Shown here: piece by piece, positions 9,392-18,173 of the stretch | How positions within the stretch are numbered: the stretch's first letter is position 1 | How the letters are laid out: each line of letters begins with the position of its first letter | Source: Zoogloeaceae bacterium | Lineage (GTDB): Bacteria; Pseudomonadota; Gammaproteobacteria; Burkholderiales; Rhodocyclaceae | DNA: 64,000 nt | NCBI GenBank assembly: GCA_031256795.1 | Contig: JAIRPW010000032.1 | Coordinates: 62,001 to 126,000, forward strand | Direction of reading: 5' to 3' | The notes under the pieces: generated by a model | What the model saw: the letters and a program-made list of their open reading frames with translations, nothing else | Told to the model about the DNA's origin: nothing | Databases searched by the model: none | Made by a program: the position numbers and the translations under genes

Positions 9392-10533
9392 CCGCAGCGG
9401 AAAAACCCTCTGAAATCGCGCCCATAGAGGAAATCATCGCGGACATCCGCGTCGGTCGAATGGCGATCCTGGTAGATGAGGAAGACCGGGAAAACGAGGG
9501 AGACCTGATTATCGCGGCGCAGCATATTACGCCGGAAGCAATCAATTTTATGGTGACGCATTGCCGCGGTCTGGTATGTCTCACCATCACCGAAGAGCGC
9601 GCGCGTCAGCTGGGTTTGGCGCAGATGACGCGCGACAACCGCACCCCCTATGGCACGGCGTTTACCATCTCTATTGAAGCGGCGAATGGCGTCACGACCG
9701 GCATTTCTGCCTTTGACCGCGCGCGCACGGTGCAGGCGGCAGTCGCGCGCCACGCGGGACCTGACGACGTCGTGCAGCCCGGCCACATTTTCCCGATTAC
9801 CGCCCGACCGGGAGGCGTGCTGGTGCGCGCCGGACATACCGAAGCCGGCTGCGATCTCGCGCAGCTCGCCGGACTGGAGCCGGCCGCCGTGATTTGCGAG
9901 GTACTGAAAGAAGACGGAAGCATGGCGCGTCTGCCTGATCTTCTGGCTTTTGCGAAACAGCACGGCGTCCGTATCGGTTCCATCGCGGAGTTAATTCACT
10001 ATCGCGCCGCTTCGGAAACGCTGGTTGAGCGCGTTTATTCCAGCATGACACGCACGCCGCACGGGGATTTTATGTTGCACGCTTACCGTGACAACGCTTC
10101 CGGGAGCGCGCATTTTGCGCTGGTGCGCGGCGAGATTCCGCCTGAAGAAGAAACGCTGGTGCGCGTACACGAACCGCTCTCCGTGCTGGATTTCCTGAAC
10201 CCGCGTCAACGGGCGGGAGCATTTGGCATTGAGGAAGCGGAAGAAATTATTGCGCGGCACGGACACGGCGTCATCGTACTGATGCACCATGCGGAAGATT
10301 CCGACACGCTCTTGAAACGTCTTGCCGAACCCGCGCCACCCGCTTCTGGAAAATGGGACCCGCGCATTTACGGCATTGGCGCGCAGATTCTTCGTGACTT
10401 GGGGGTACGCAAAATGCGTCTGCTTTCCAGTCCGCGCAAGCTGCCCTCCATGGCGGGATTTTCTCTGGAAGTCACCGGATTTTTCACCGCGCCCGCCGGG
10501 CAGCAGGAAGCCTCTCCTCATGCAGCGCATTGA
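9388..10533 (+). CDS. ribBA: 3,4-dihydroxy-2-butanone-4-phosphate synthase with degenerate GTP cyclohydrolase II-like domain
   Basis: 381 residues. The N-terminal half is a full RibB domain with the acidic [11 protein letters not shown] motif and TAGC-type signals ([14 protein letters not shown]), making the four-carbon unit of riboflavin. The C-terminal half aligns with GTP cyclohydrolase II but lacks the three zinc cysteines expected after VRVH; the segment reads [13 protein letters not shown]. It probably has no cyclohydrolase activity. This fits a pattern known in betaproteobacteria, where a separate RibA does that step. The ATG at 9388 follows AAGAAGG and overlaps the ribC stop. Confidence 0.9.
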   Translation: MTAAEKPSEIAPIEEIIADIRVGRMAILVDEEDRENEGDLIIAAQHITPEAINFMVTHCRGLVCLTITEERARQLGLAQMTRDNRTPYGTAFTISIEAANGVTTGISAFDRARTVQAAVARHAGPDDVVQPGHIFPITARPGGVLVRAGHTEAGCDLAQLAGLEPAAVICEVLKEDGSMARLPDLLAFAKQHGVRIGSIAELIHYRAASETLVERVYSSMTRTPHGDFMLHAYRDNASGSAHFALVRGEIPPEEETLVRVHEPLSVLDFLNPRQRAGAFGIEEAEEIIARHGHGVIVLMHHAEDSDTLLKRLAEPAPPASGKWDPRIYGIGAQILRDLGVRKMRLLSSPRKLPSMAGFSLEVTGFFTAPAGQQEASPHAAH

Positions 10534-11002
10534 CCCCTCCCCGAAAAACCAACCGGAACTCTGCGGCAAAGGACGCAGAATCGGCGTAATTGTCAGTCGT
10601 TTCAATGACACGATGGGCGAGACCTCTCTGGCCGCCGCGCTGAAAGAGCTTGCGCGCCTGGGCGTCGCGGATACGGATATTCAGATCGTGCGCGTTCCGG
10701 GCGCGCTGGAAATCCCTCTGGCCGCGCAGGCCCTCGCGCAGCAGCGCAATACCCGCAGCCCTGATGCCCTGATCGCGCTCGGCGCGGTCATCCGCGGAGA
10801 AACGTATCATTTTGAGGTTGTCTCCAACGATGCCTGCCGCGGACTCATGGATACGCAGCTGCAAACCGGCGTACCCATCGCCAACGGGATTCTGACCTGC
10901 GAAAATGAGGAACAGGCGCTTGTCCGAGCGGAGACAAAAGGCAGGGACTGCGCCCGCGTGGCAATTGAAATGGCCGCGCTTCTGGAAACCCTGCGGACCT
11001 AA
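10520..11002 (+). CDS. ribH: 6,7-dimethyl-8-ribityllumazine synthase
   Basis: 160-residue lumazine synthase that condenses the RibB product with the pyrimidine precursor; it normally forms pentamers or capsids. Visible motifs are [35 protein letters not shown] with the catalytic His, and [10 protein letters not shown]. The ATG at 10520 lies inside the ribBA end, preceded by AGGAAG. It is third of the coupled ribC-ribBA-ribH set, with nusB six bases on. Confidence 0.94.
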   Translation: MQRIDPSPKNQPELCGKGRRIGVIVSRFNDTMGETSLAAALKELARLGVADTDIQIVRVPGALEIPLAAQALAQQRNTRSPDALIALGAVIRGETYHFEVVSNDACRGLMDTQLQTGVPIANGILTCENEEQALVRAETKGRDCARVAIEMAALLETLRT

Positions 11003-11008
11003 GAAAGC

Positions 11009-11491
11009 ATGAGCAAAAAAAATCCTCCGCCCGACCGAAGCCGCGCGCGCGCGCTGGCCATGCAGAGCATCTACCACTGGCGCGTAGGCAGCGCGGACGA
11101 AGCCTCGGTGGAAGCGCATCTCGCGGACATGGCCAGCGGCCAATGGGAAGAAGAGAGCAAACCACGCCGCCGCGCGGCGGACATGACTCTCGCGCTGGAC
11201 CTGACGCGCGGCGTTATGCGAGAGCACGCGACGCTGACGGAACAGCTTTCCGGCGTACTGGATCGCCCGTTTTCCGGCCTTTCTCAAGTGGAAGCGGCGA
11301 TTCTGCTTATGGCTGCCTGTGAAATGACTCACTGCCCGGAAACCCCCTATCGCGTCATCATCAATGAAGCGATTGAACTGGCCAAAAGTTTTGGCAGCGA
11401 AGAGGGGCATCGTTATGTGAATGGCGTACTGGATCGGCTCGCGGACAAACTGCGTAGCGCGGAACGCAGCCTGAAACAACCCCCCGTTTAA
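11009..11491 (+). CDS. nusB: Transcription antitermination factor NusB
   Basis: 160-residue all-helical RNA-binding protein that acts with NusE (S10) at rRNA boxA sites. The N-terminus SRARALAMQSIYHWRVG matches the family, as does the C-terminal RVIINEAIELAKSFGSEEGHRYVNGVLDRLA. It directly follows ribH, the arrangement common in proteobacteria. The next gene, yicC, converges on it with only seven bases between. Confidence 0.93.
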   Translation: MSKKNPPPDRSRARALAMQSIYHWRVGSADEASVEAHLADMASGQWEEESKPRRRAADMTLALDLTRGVMREHATLTEQLSGVLDRPFSGLSQVEAAILLMAACEMTHCPETPYRVIINEAIELAKSFGSEEGHRYVNGVLDRLADKLRSAERSLKQPPV

Positions 11492-11498
11492 AACGGCC

Positions 11499-12398
11499 TT
11501 ACTCTAAATTCTGCGTTTGCTCGCGCATCTGCTCAATCAAAAGTTTCATCTCCAGAGCGTACCGGGTAATGGCCGGGAGCGCGGATTTGGAGGCCAAAGT
11601 ATTGGCCTCGCGGTTAAACTCCTGGAGCAGAAAATCCAGTCGTTTGCCCACCTGCCCGCCCGACGCGACAAGACGCGACAGCTCTTCCAAATGCGCGCTC
11701 AGACGAGACAACTCTTCCGCGACGTCCATCCGCGCGGCCATAAGCGCCACTTCCTGCAAGAGCCGCGCTTCCGCTTTTTCATCCAGATTTTCTCCTGTCG
11801 CGCCCGCATCCGCCGCTGAACGAAGCCGCGTGCGCAATTTCTCCAGAAACTCCGTTTCTGCCTGCGGAAGCAATGGTTTTACCGCCTGCACCACATCCTT
11901 CAACCGCGCCGCTCGCTCCAGAATATCCCGCGCGAGTTTTTCTCCTTCGCGCGCGCGGACTTCCACAAGCTCGTCTAACGCCGTGTCCGCAAGGCTGAAA
12001 ACCGCTTCCAGAAGCAAGGCGGCTGCGGCGCTTTCCGGGGCGCGCTCCAGTACGCCGGGAAACATGAGCGCGTCCCGCGCGGAGAGCGGCGCGGCATTGG
12101 GCAACACCGCGCGCGCGCGCCGCTCCAATTCCGCCAGGGCCGCCAGAGCCGCTTCATTTAAATCCCCTGCGATGGCTGCGGCATTCTCCTCTTCTAGGGT
12201 TACGCGGCATTCCAGCTTGCCGCGCCTGATTTTCGCCGCAATTTTTTCCCGCAACGGCATTTCCGCCGCGCGCAGCGTATCAGGCAGACGGAAAGCAACA
12301 TCCAAAAAGCGCGCATTGACGCTTTTCAGTTCCAGAGAAAGCGCTACGCTGCCCGCTTTCGCCTCGCGGACAGCATAGCCGGTCATGCTGCAAATCAT
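11499..12398 (-). CDS. yicC: YicC-family endoribonuclease-like protein
   Basis: 299-residue protein starting MICSMTGYAV, the family's conserved opening. It has the C-terminal DUF1732-type segment (GKRLDFLLQEFNREANTLASKS). YicC proteins are reported endoribonucleases that affect small-RNA stability and stationary-phase survival; that function is from the family and not visible here. The start lies four bases after the dsbC stop on the same strand, so the two are probably co-transcribed. Confidence 0.9.
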   Translation of the reverse strand: MICSMTGYAVREAKAGSVALSLELKSVNARFLDVAFRLPDTLRAAEMPLREKIAAKIRRGKLECRVTLEEENAAAIAGDLNEAALAALAELERRARAVLPNAAPLSARDALMFPGVLERAPESAAAALLLEAVFSLADTALDELVEVRAREGEKLARDILERAARLKDVVQAVKPLLPQAETEFLEKLRTRLRSAADAGATGENLDEKAEARLLQEVALMAARMDVAEELSRLSAHLEELSRLVASGGQVGKRLDFLLQEFNREANTLASKSALPAITRYALEMKLLIEQMREQTQNLE

Positions 12399-12402
12399 CT
12401 TG

Positions 12403-13158
12403 TCACTTCATCGCCTGATTCATTTTTTCCTCAATTTGCGCCAAAGGAGCCGCGCCAGGAAAACGTTCCCCATCGGCGAAAAAGAGCGTGGGAGTGCCGT
12501 GTATATTCAGTTTTTGCGCGAGTTCCACATTCTTCCGCACCGCGCCAGTATCGCAATCGCCTTTGCCGACGGGCGTCTTGTTGTCGCGCATCCAGTCATT
12601 CCAGGCGCGCGCCCGATCCGCCGAACACCAAATCTGCCGCGCTTTCACCTCGGAGTCTTCCGAAAGCATCGGCGAAAGAAACACATAAATCGTTACGTTG
12701 TCCAGTGCGGCGATCTCATGCGCCAAACGCTTGCAGTACCCGCAGTTTGGGTCTTCAAAGGTAGCGAGCAGCCGCTTGCCGTTGCCGCGCACCTGCTTGA
12801 TCGCCTGTTTGAGCGGCAAATCGGAAAACCGGATGGCCATCAGCTTATTCATTCGCGCTTCCGTGAGATTGCGCATGGTTTTTGCGTCAAACAGCGCGCC
12901 CGCGAGAATGTAGCTCGCGGTCTCATTGGTATAAATCAGCTGCCCCTCCGTATAGACTTCATACAGGCCGGGATACTCGGTTTTTTTGACATGCTCCACT
13001 TTGCTCTTGATCACGTTTTTCAGATTGGCGCGAACGCGCGCCTCGGAAGAATCTTCCGATTCGCCCTCGGCCAGAGCCTTATAGGAAAACGCGAAAATCG
13101 CGACCAAGGACAACACGAGAAGAGAAAAACGGGAGAACGAAAAAGAACGAAACGACAT
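12403..13158 (-). CDS. dsbC: Periplasmic thiol:disulfide interchange protein DsbC
   Basis: 251 residues with a signal peptide (basic start, hydrophobic stretch about 10-24, cleavage near ALA-E at 30). A short dimerisation region and a thioredoxin-like domain with the active-site pair Cys139/Cys142 (PNCGYC) follow. The cis-proline is in IHGTPTLFF. A second cysteine pair (IWCSADR, KGDCDTG) matches the structural disulfide of DsbC. It isomerises wrong disulfides in the periplasm. AGGAAATT precedes the ATG. The 13159-13375 gap upstream should hold promoters for this gene and for glnE. Confidence 0.93.
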   Translation of the reverse strand: MSFRSFSFSRFSLLVLSLVAIFAFSYKALAEGESEDSSEARVRANLKNVIKSKVEHVKKTEYPGLYEVYTEGQLIYTNETASYILAGALFDAKTMRNLTEARMNKLMAIRFSDLPLKQAIKQVRGNGKRLLATFEDPNCGYCKRLAHEIAALDNVTIYVFLSPMLSEDSEVKARQIWCSADRARAWNDWMRDNKTPVGKGDCDTGAVRKNVELAQKLNIHGTPTLFFADGERFPGAAPLAQIEEKMNQAMK

Positions 13159-13375
13159 GGCGAATTTCCTAAAAAGAATAGAACACTACAAACGCAACGC
13201 CCATCAACGCGGCAAAACAGCGCGAACGCGATCAATCCGCCACGGGGAAACGTGAAAACTTCGCCATTGTAGCGCGCAAAACGAGGCGCGTCTTTTCCCG
13301 CGCCTTGATACCGACAAACTGCCGCGCCGCGCGTTTGCCTTGTAGAATTCGCGTATTTCCCGCTATCACTATCGC

Positions 13376-16162
13376 ATGGAATCCGCTTCCGCTTCTCCTG
13401 CCGCCGCTTTAAAGGACGCGCCCTGGCAAACCGCTTTGGAACGCGCGGTCACGCACAGCCAATATTTGCGCCGTCTTTTCGCTGCCCGTCCTGAACTTTC
13501 GGAAACGCTCCGCGCCCTGTGGCAGCAGCCGCTCTCTGAAAAAACGCTCCGGCAGACGCTGGGATCCGGTCTTGACGCCGCGCCTCCCGAAATGGACGAA
13601 GCCGCTTTTTTCCGCGCTCTGCGCCAAACGCGGCAGCAAACTTTAGCGCACCTTGCGTTGCGCGATCTGAGCGGCGCGGCGGATCTGTCCGAAATTATGG
13701 AAGGCATGACGCTCCTGGCCGACGTCACGCTCAACGCGGCGCTTTCTTTTTGCCACGCGGCGCTGGCGCGCGATTTTGGCGAGCCTCTGGATCAATCCGG
13801 AACCCCGGAACGCATGATGGTAGTCGGCATGGGCAAGCTCGGCGGACGCGAACTTAACGTTTCTTCCGATGTCGATTTTATTTTCGTTTATCCAGAAGAA
13901 GGGGAGACCAGCGGCGCGCGGACCATTGAGAATTTCGACTTTTTCAATCGTCTTGCCAAGCGTCTCATCGCCGCCCTTGCGGAGCTGACCGCGGACGGCA
14001 TGGTATTTCGCGTGGATATGCGCTTACGCCCAAACGGAGATTCCGGCCCTCTCGTCTCTTCGCTTGCCGCGCTGGAAAATTATTTCATTACCCAGGGACG
14101 GGAATGGGAACGTTACGCCTGGATTAAAGCCCGAATCATGAACGCCGGGGAAAACGCGGCGGGCCGCATGGGCTTTTGGATAGAGCAATTGCAAAAAACC
14201 GCGCGTTCTTTTGTGTTTCGCCGTTACCTTGATTTCGGCGCGATCGACGCCATGCGCGCCCTGCACGCGCAAATCCGCCGCGAAGTAACGCGGCGCGACC
14301 GATCTGGGAACATCAAGCTGGGGCCGGGCGGCATCCGGGAGATTGAATTTATCGCGCAGGTATTTCAACTGATTCGCGGCGGACGCGATCCGCGCCTGCA
14401 AATCCGCCCGACGCTGCGCGTCCTCGAAATTCTCGCTGAACGCTGCATTCTTCCGCCGGACAGCGAAGCAGATTTGCATCTGGCCTATGTGTTTCTGCGC
14501 CGCCTGGAGCATCGTCTGCAATATGCGGATGATCAGCAGACGCACGCATTGCCGGAAGACGACGCGGCGCGCGCGCGTCTGGCGAAAAGCATGGACATGC
14601 CGGATTGGGAAACGCTTTTTGCCGAACTGGAATCGCATCGCGCGCGGGTAAGCGCGCATTTTGAAGCGGTTTTTTCCGGCCCGGAAGAAGGCGAGCAGCA
14701 TCCTCTGAGCGCTCTCTGGCAAAGCGCAGAGGAAACCCAGGAAGAGGAAAAAGAACTGACGAACCTGGGCTTTACCCAGGCGAAAGAAACGCTCAACCGC
14801 CTCCGCGTATTTCGCGCGGGCGGACGTTACCGGCAGCTTCCGCCCGCCAACCGGCAGCGCCTGGACGCGGTCGCGCCGCGCCTGATTGACCTTGCGCGCC
14901 ATCTGCGCCACCCGGACGTAACACTCGCGCGCGGCCTGGATTTTCTGGAAGAAATTGCCCGCCGGGGCGCGTATCTCGCTTTGCTGCAGCAGTATCCTCA
15001 GGCGCTGGAAAAGGTCGCGCGCATTATTGACGCCTCTTCCTGGGCGGCAAATTATCTCAACCGCCATCCCTTGCTGCTGGACGAATTGCTGGACGTCCGG
15101 CTGCTGGAAACCGCAACCGACTGGGCGGCCTTTCGCGCGGAGATTTCCCGCGCGCTCAAGGACGCGGAAGGCGACACGGAGCGGGAAATGGATGTTCTGC
15201 GCGAGATGCACCACGCACAGGTTTTTCGTTTGCTCGCGCAGGACTTGGCAGGTCTGCACAGCATTGAGCGCATTTCCGACCACCTCACCGCGCTGGCGGA
15301 CATTCTGCTGGAAACGACGCTTGCGCTCTGCTGGCAGAAACTCGCGCGCCGTCACCGGGAAACCCCGGCGTTCGCCATTATTGGCTATGGAAAACTGGGC
15401 GGAAAAGAACTGGGCTACGCCTCAGACCTTGATCTCGTATATATAAGCGATGAGCAAGACCGCGATCCCGACGCGGCGCAGTATTACAACCGCCTGGGGC
15501 AGCGCGTCAACACCTGGCTTTCCAGCCGCACCGCCGCCGGGCAATTGTTTGAAACCGATCTGCGCCTGCGTCCCGACGGAGATTCGGGTCTTTTGGTCTG
15601 TACGCTGGAAGCCTTTCTCGACTACCAGATGCGCCATGCCTGGGCGTGGGAACATCAGGCGCTTACCCGCGCCCGCTTTGTCGCGGGGGACGCGGCGCTG
15701 GGGCAGCGCTTCGAGGCGGCGCGGCAGAAAATTCTCTGCCAGACGCGCGACCTGGAAACGCTCCGTCAGGACGTCGAGGCCATGCGCAAAAAAATGTATG
15801 AAAATCACACGCGGCGCTCCCCGGAATGGTTTGACGTAAAACAAGACCCCGGCGGGCTGATTGACGTGGAATTCATCGTGCAATATCTGGTGCTGGGATA
15901 TGCGCATACGTATCCGCAATTGACCGCCAACCTCGGAAATATCGCGCTTTTGAAAATGGCAGCTGATTTGGACTTGATTCCGCGCGCGGAGGCGGACGCC
16001 GCGCGGCGCGCGTACCGCGAATACCGTCGCCTGCAGCATGAAAAACGCCTCAACGACGCCGCGCAATCCCTCATTTTGACCAGCGAGGCCGCCGAACATA
16101 TTGCCGCTGTCCGCGCCCTGTGGCGGCGGCTTTTCCCCGAACGGGCGGCAGCATCTCCCTGA
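13376..16162 (+). CDS. glnE: Bifunctional glutamine synthetase adenylyltransferase/deadenylase
   Basis: 928 residues, normal for GlnE. It has two nucleotidyltransferase domains. The N-terminal deadenylase carries GMGKLGGRELNVSSDVDFIF at about residue 152; the C-terminal adenylylase carries GYGKLGGKELGYASDLDLVY at about residue 668. Each is followed by a GlnD-PII-uridylyltransferase-like helical region (GPGGIREIEF, DPGGLIDVEF). It modifies glutamine synthetase in response to PII. A TAGAAT element 31 bases upstream may be the promoter -10. mtnA starts 24 bases after the stop. Confidence 0.95.
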   Translation: MESASASPAAALKDAPWQTALERAVTHSQYLRRLFAARPELSETLRALWQQPLSEKTLRQTLGSGLDAAPPEMDEAAFFRALRQTRQQTLAHLALRDLSGAADLSEIMEGMTLLADVTLNAALSFCHAALARDFGEPLDQSGTPERMMVVGMGKLGGRELNVSSDVDFIFVYPEEGETSGARTIENFDFFNRLAKRLIAALAELTADGMVFRVDMRLRPNGDSGPLVSSLAALENYFITQGREWERYAWIKARIMNAGENAAGRMGFWIEQLQKTARSFVFRRYLDFGAIDAMRALHAQIRREVTRRDRSGNIKLGPGGIREIEFIAQVFQLIRGGRDPRLQIRPTLRVLEILAERCILPPDSEADLHLAYVFLRRLEHRLQYADDQQTHALPEDDAARARLAKSMDMPDWETLFAELESHRARVSAHFEAVFSGPEEGEQHPLSALWQSAEETQEEEKELTNLGFTQAKETLNRLRVFRAGGRYRQLPPANRQRLDAVAPRLIDLARHLRHPDVTLARGLDFLEEIARRGAYLALLQQYPQALEKVARIIDASSWAANYLNRHPLLLDELLDVRLLETATDWAAFRAEISRALKDAEGDTEREMDVLREMHHAQVFRLLAQDLAGLHSIERISDHLTALADILLETTLALCWQKLARRHRETPAFAIIGYGKLGGKELGYASDLDLVYISDEQDRDPDAAQYYNRLGQRVNTWLSSRTAAGQLFETDLRLRPDGDSGLLVCTLEAFLDYQMRHAWAWEHQALTRARFVAGDAALGQRFEAARQKILCQTRDLETLRQDVEAMRKKMYENHTRRSPEWFDVKQDPGGLIDVEFIVQYLVLGYAHTYPQLTANLGNIALLKMAADLDLIPRAEADAARRAYREYRRLQHEKRLNDAAQSLILTSEAAEHIAAVRALWRRLFPERAAASP

Positions 16163-16186
16163 GCGCGCTTTGCCCGCGAGAAAATC

Positions 16187-17323
16187 ATGACGTCCCGCGA
16201 AATGCCCGCCGCGCCAGCGCGCGATCTCCCATCCCGCGCCAGCCCCTACCGCCGTTTGTCTGACGGCGGTCTGGAGCATCTTGAAATTCTGGATCAGACC
16301 CGGCTGCCCTATCAGGAACATTGGCTGCGCCTGCATTGCCTGGACGACGCCGTTCATGCCATTACCCACATGCAGGCGCGCGGCGCGCCGCTGATCGGAC
16401 TCCTTGGCGCATATGGCATAGCGCTCGCCCTTTGGAACGACGCCTCAGACCCCGCCCTGCTGTCCGCGCGCGCGCGCCTGTCCGCCGCGCGTCCGACCGC
16501 CGCGCATCTGGATAACGCTTTGAACCGTATCTGCCGGCGATTAACGCCGCTGCCCGCCGCAGACCGCCCCAAGATCGCGTGGCGGGAAGCGGACGCCATT
16601 GCCGCCGAAATCGCCGCGGAATGCGCGGCCATCGGTCAGCACGGCCTGACGCTTCTGCGCCAATGGTCAGAAAAGCGTTCTGGCCGCCCGTTGCAGATAA
16701 TGACCCACTGCAACGCGGGCTATCTGGCGACGCCGGAATATGGAACCGCGCTCGCGCCCGTCTACGCCGGCCTGGAAGCTGGAATTGAATCGCATCTCTG
16801 GGTTTCGGAAACCCGCCCGCGCAACCAGGGTCTGCTCACCGCCTGGGAACTCGCGCGCATGGGCGTGCCGTACACGCTGACAGCCGACAACGCGGCAGGT
16901 CTGCTGCTCTTGCAAAGGCGCGTCGACGCAGTGATTGTCGGCGCGGATCGCATCGCCGCCAATGGCGACGTCGTCAACAAGGTCGGCACTTCCTTGAAGG
17001 CGCTGGCCGCTCGGCGCGCGGGCATTCCGTTCTATGTGGCCGCGCCGGGAGAAACGCTGGACTTTTCCGCCAAAGGCGGAGCCGATATTCTCATTGAGAA
17101 CAGGGACGGAGAGGAATTGCGCGTCACGCACGGCATAGGACAAACCGGCGAAATCACCGCGCAGCGCCAGATCGCGGAAAATGTGGCCGTATATAACCCC
17201 GCGTTCGACATTACGCCCGCCGAACTTGTTACCGGCATTATTACCGAACGCGGCATTGCGGCCGCCTCTGCCGCCGACCTCGCGCGGATGTTCCCGGACG
17301 CCGCCGCCGGAGAGAGCGCGTGA
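16187..17323 (+). CDS. mtnA: S-methyl-5-thioribose-1-phosphate isomerase
   Basis: 378-residue eIF2B-alpha-like isomerase that converts methylthioribose-1-phosphate to the ribulose form. Catalytic features are Cys175 in MTHCNAG and the Asp in VGADRIAANGDVVNKVGT. The substrate region ARGAPLIG is near residue 65. It is coupled to the following aldolase: the aldolase GTG start overlaps the mtnA stop. The pair suggests the shortened salvage route ending in DHAP, not the full dioxygenase route. No mtnP or mtnK is seen in the window. Confidence 0.93.
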   Translation: MTSREMPAAPARDLPSRASPYRRLSDGGLEHLEILDQTRLPYQEHWLRLHCLDDAVHAITHMQARGAPLIGLLGAYGIALALWNDASDPALLSARARLSAARPTAAHLDNALNRICRRLTPLPAADRPKIAWREADAIAAEIAAECAAIGQHGLTLLRQWSEKRSGRPLQIMTHCNAGYLATPEYGTALAPVYAGLEAGIESHLWVSETRPRNQGLLTAWELARMGVPYTLTADNAAGLLLLQRRVDAVIVGADRIAANGDVVNKVGTSLKALAARRAGIPFYVAAPGETLDFSAKGGADILIENRDGEELRVTHGIGQTGEITAQRQIAENVAVYNPAFDITPAELVTGIITERGIAAASAADLARMFPDAAAGESA

Positions 17324-18006
17324 CAGAAAAAAAGGAACCCGCCGCGCCGCGGGCGTTAATTACCGCCGCGCGCGCTTTGGCGGCTGCGGGGTTAAACGCA
17401 GGCGCCGCAGGCAATGTAAGCTGCCGCGCCCCTTCGCCGGAAGGCGAGGAGGGCTTCTGGATCACGCCCAGCGGCATGAACTATGCGACGCTGCGCGTCA
17501 AGGATATTCCCTGGGTGCGTCTGGACGGCGCGGCGCGCGGCCTTTGCCAGCCGTCGTCCGAATGGCGCATTCATCGGGATATTTATCTGAACAGAGCGGA
17601 AATTGGCGCGGTCGCGCATACGCATTCCCCATTTGCGACCGCGCTCTCCTGTTTTCGCCGCGACATTCCGCCATTTCATTACATGATTGCGCGTTTTGGC
17701 GGCGATACCGTGCGTTGCGCGGCCTACGCCCCATTTGGCAGCGAGGCGCTTTCCCGCCGCGCGCTGGAAGCCCTTGCCGGACGCTCGGCCTGCCTGCTGG
17801 CCAACCACGGGGCCGTGGCCTGCGGGTCTGCGCTAACAGAAGCGGTTTCACGATGCGCCGAACTGGAAACTCTGTGCCAGCAATACCACTTGGCCTCGCA
17901 GCTGGGAGAGCCAACTCTTTTGAGCGCGGAAGAAATGCGCGCCGTACATGCGCAATTTCAATCTTACGGACAAAAATCATCCGCCTGCCCCCGCCTGCCC
18001 CGCTGA
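17320..18006 (+). CDS. Class II aldolase, probable 5-(methylthio)ribulose-1-phosphate aldolase or dehydratase (Ald2/MtnB type)
   Basis: 228-residue class II aldolase/adducin-fold protein. Zinc ligands are recognisable in AVAHTHSPFATAL (two His) and in LLANHGAVACG (third His). GNVSCR and ITPSGMNYATL match the phosphate-binding loops. The GTG start at 17320 overlaps the mtnA stop. With mtnA alone beside it, I infer an Ald2-type aldolase that cleaves methylthioribulose- or 5-deoxyribulose-1-phosphate to DHAP plus an aldehyde. MtnB dehydratase is the main alternative, since the fold is shared. Confidence 0.75.
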   Translation: MTEKKEPAAPRALITAARALAAAGLNAGAAGNVSCRAPSPEGEEGFWITPSGMNYATLRVKDIPWVRLDGAARGLCQPSSEWRIHRDIYLNRAEIGAVAHTHSPFATALSCFRRDIPPFHYMIARFGGDTVRCAAYAPFGSEALSRRALEALAGRSACLLANHGAVACGSALTEAVSRCAELETLCQQYHLASQLGEPTLLSAEEMRAVHAQFQSYGQKSSACPRLPR

Positions 18007-18173
18007 ACGGAAGAACATCCCGTCAGGATTCGCGTCTGATTTTGTCCATAAATTCATTTTCGTGAGCGTAAATAAAATATAAAATATACATATTTTGCTG
18101 AATTTCTCGCGCGTCTGCCGAAAGTCCGTGAGACAACAACGTTCTCTTTGTATTCGCAACAGAACGGAGGCCT

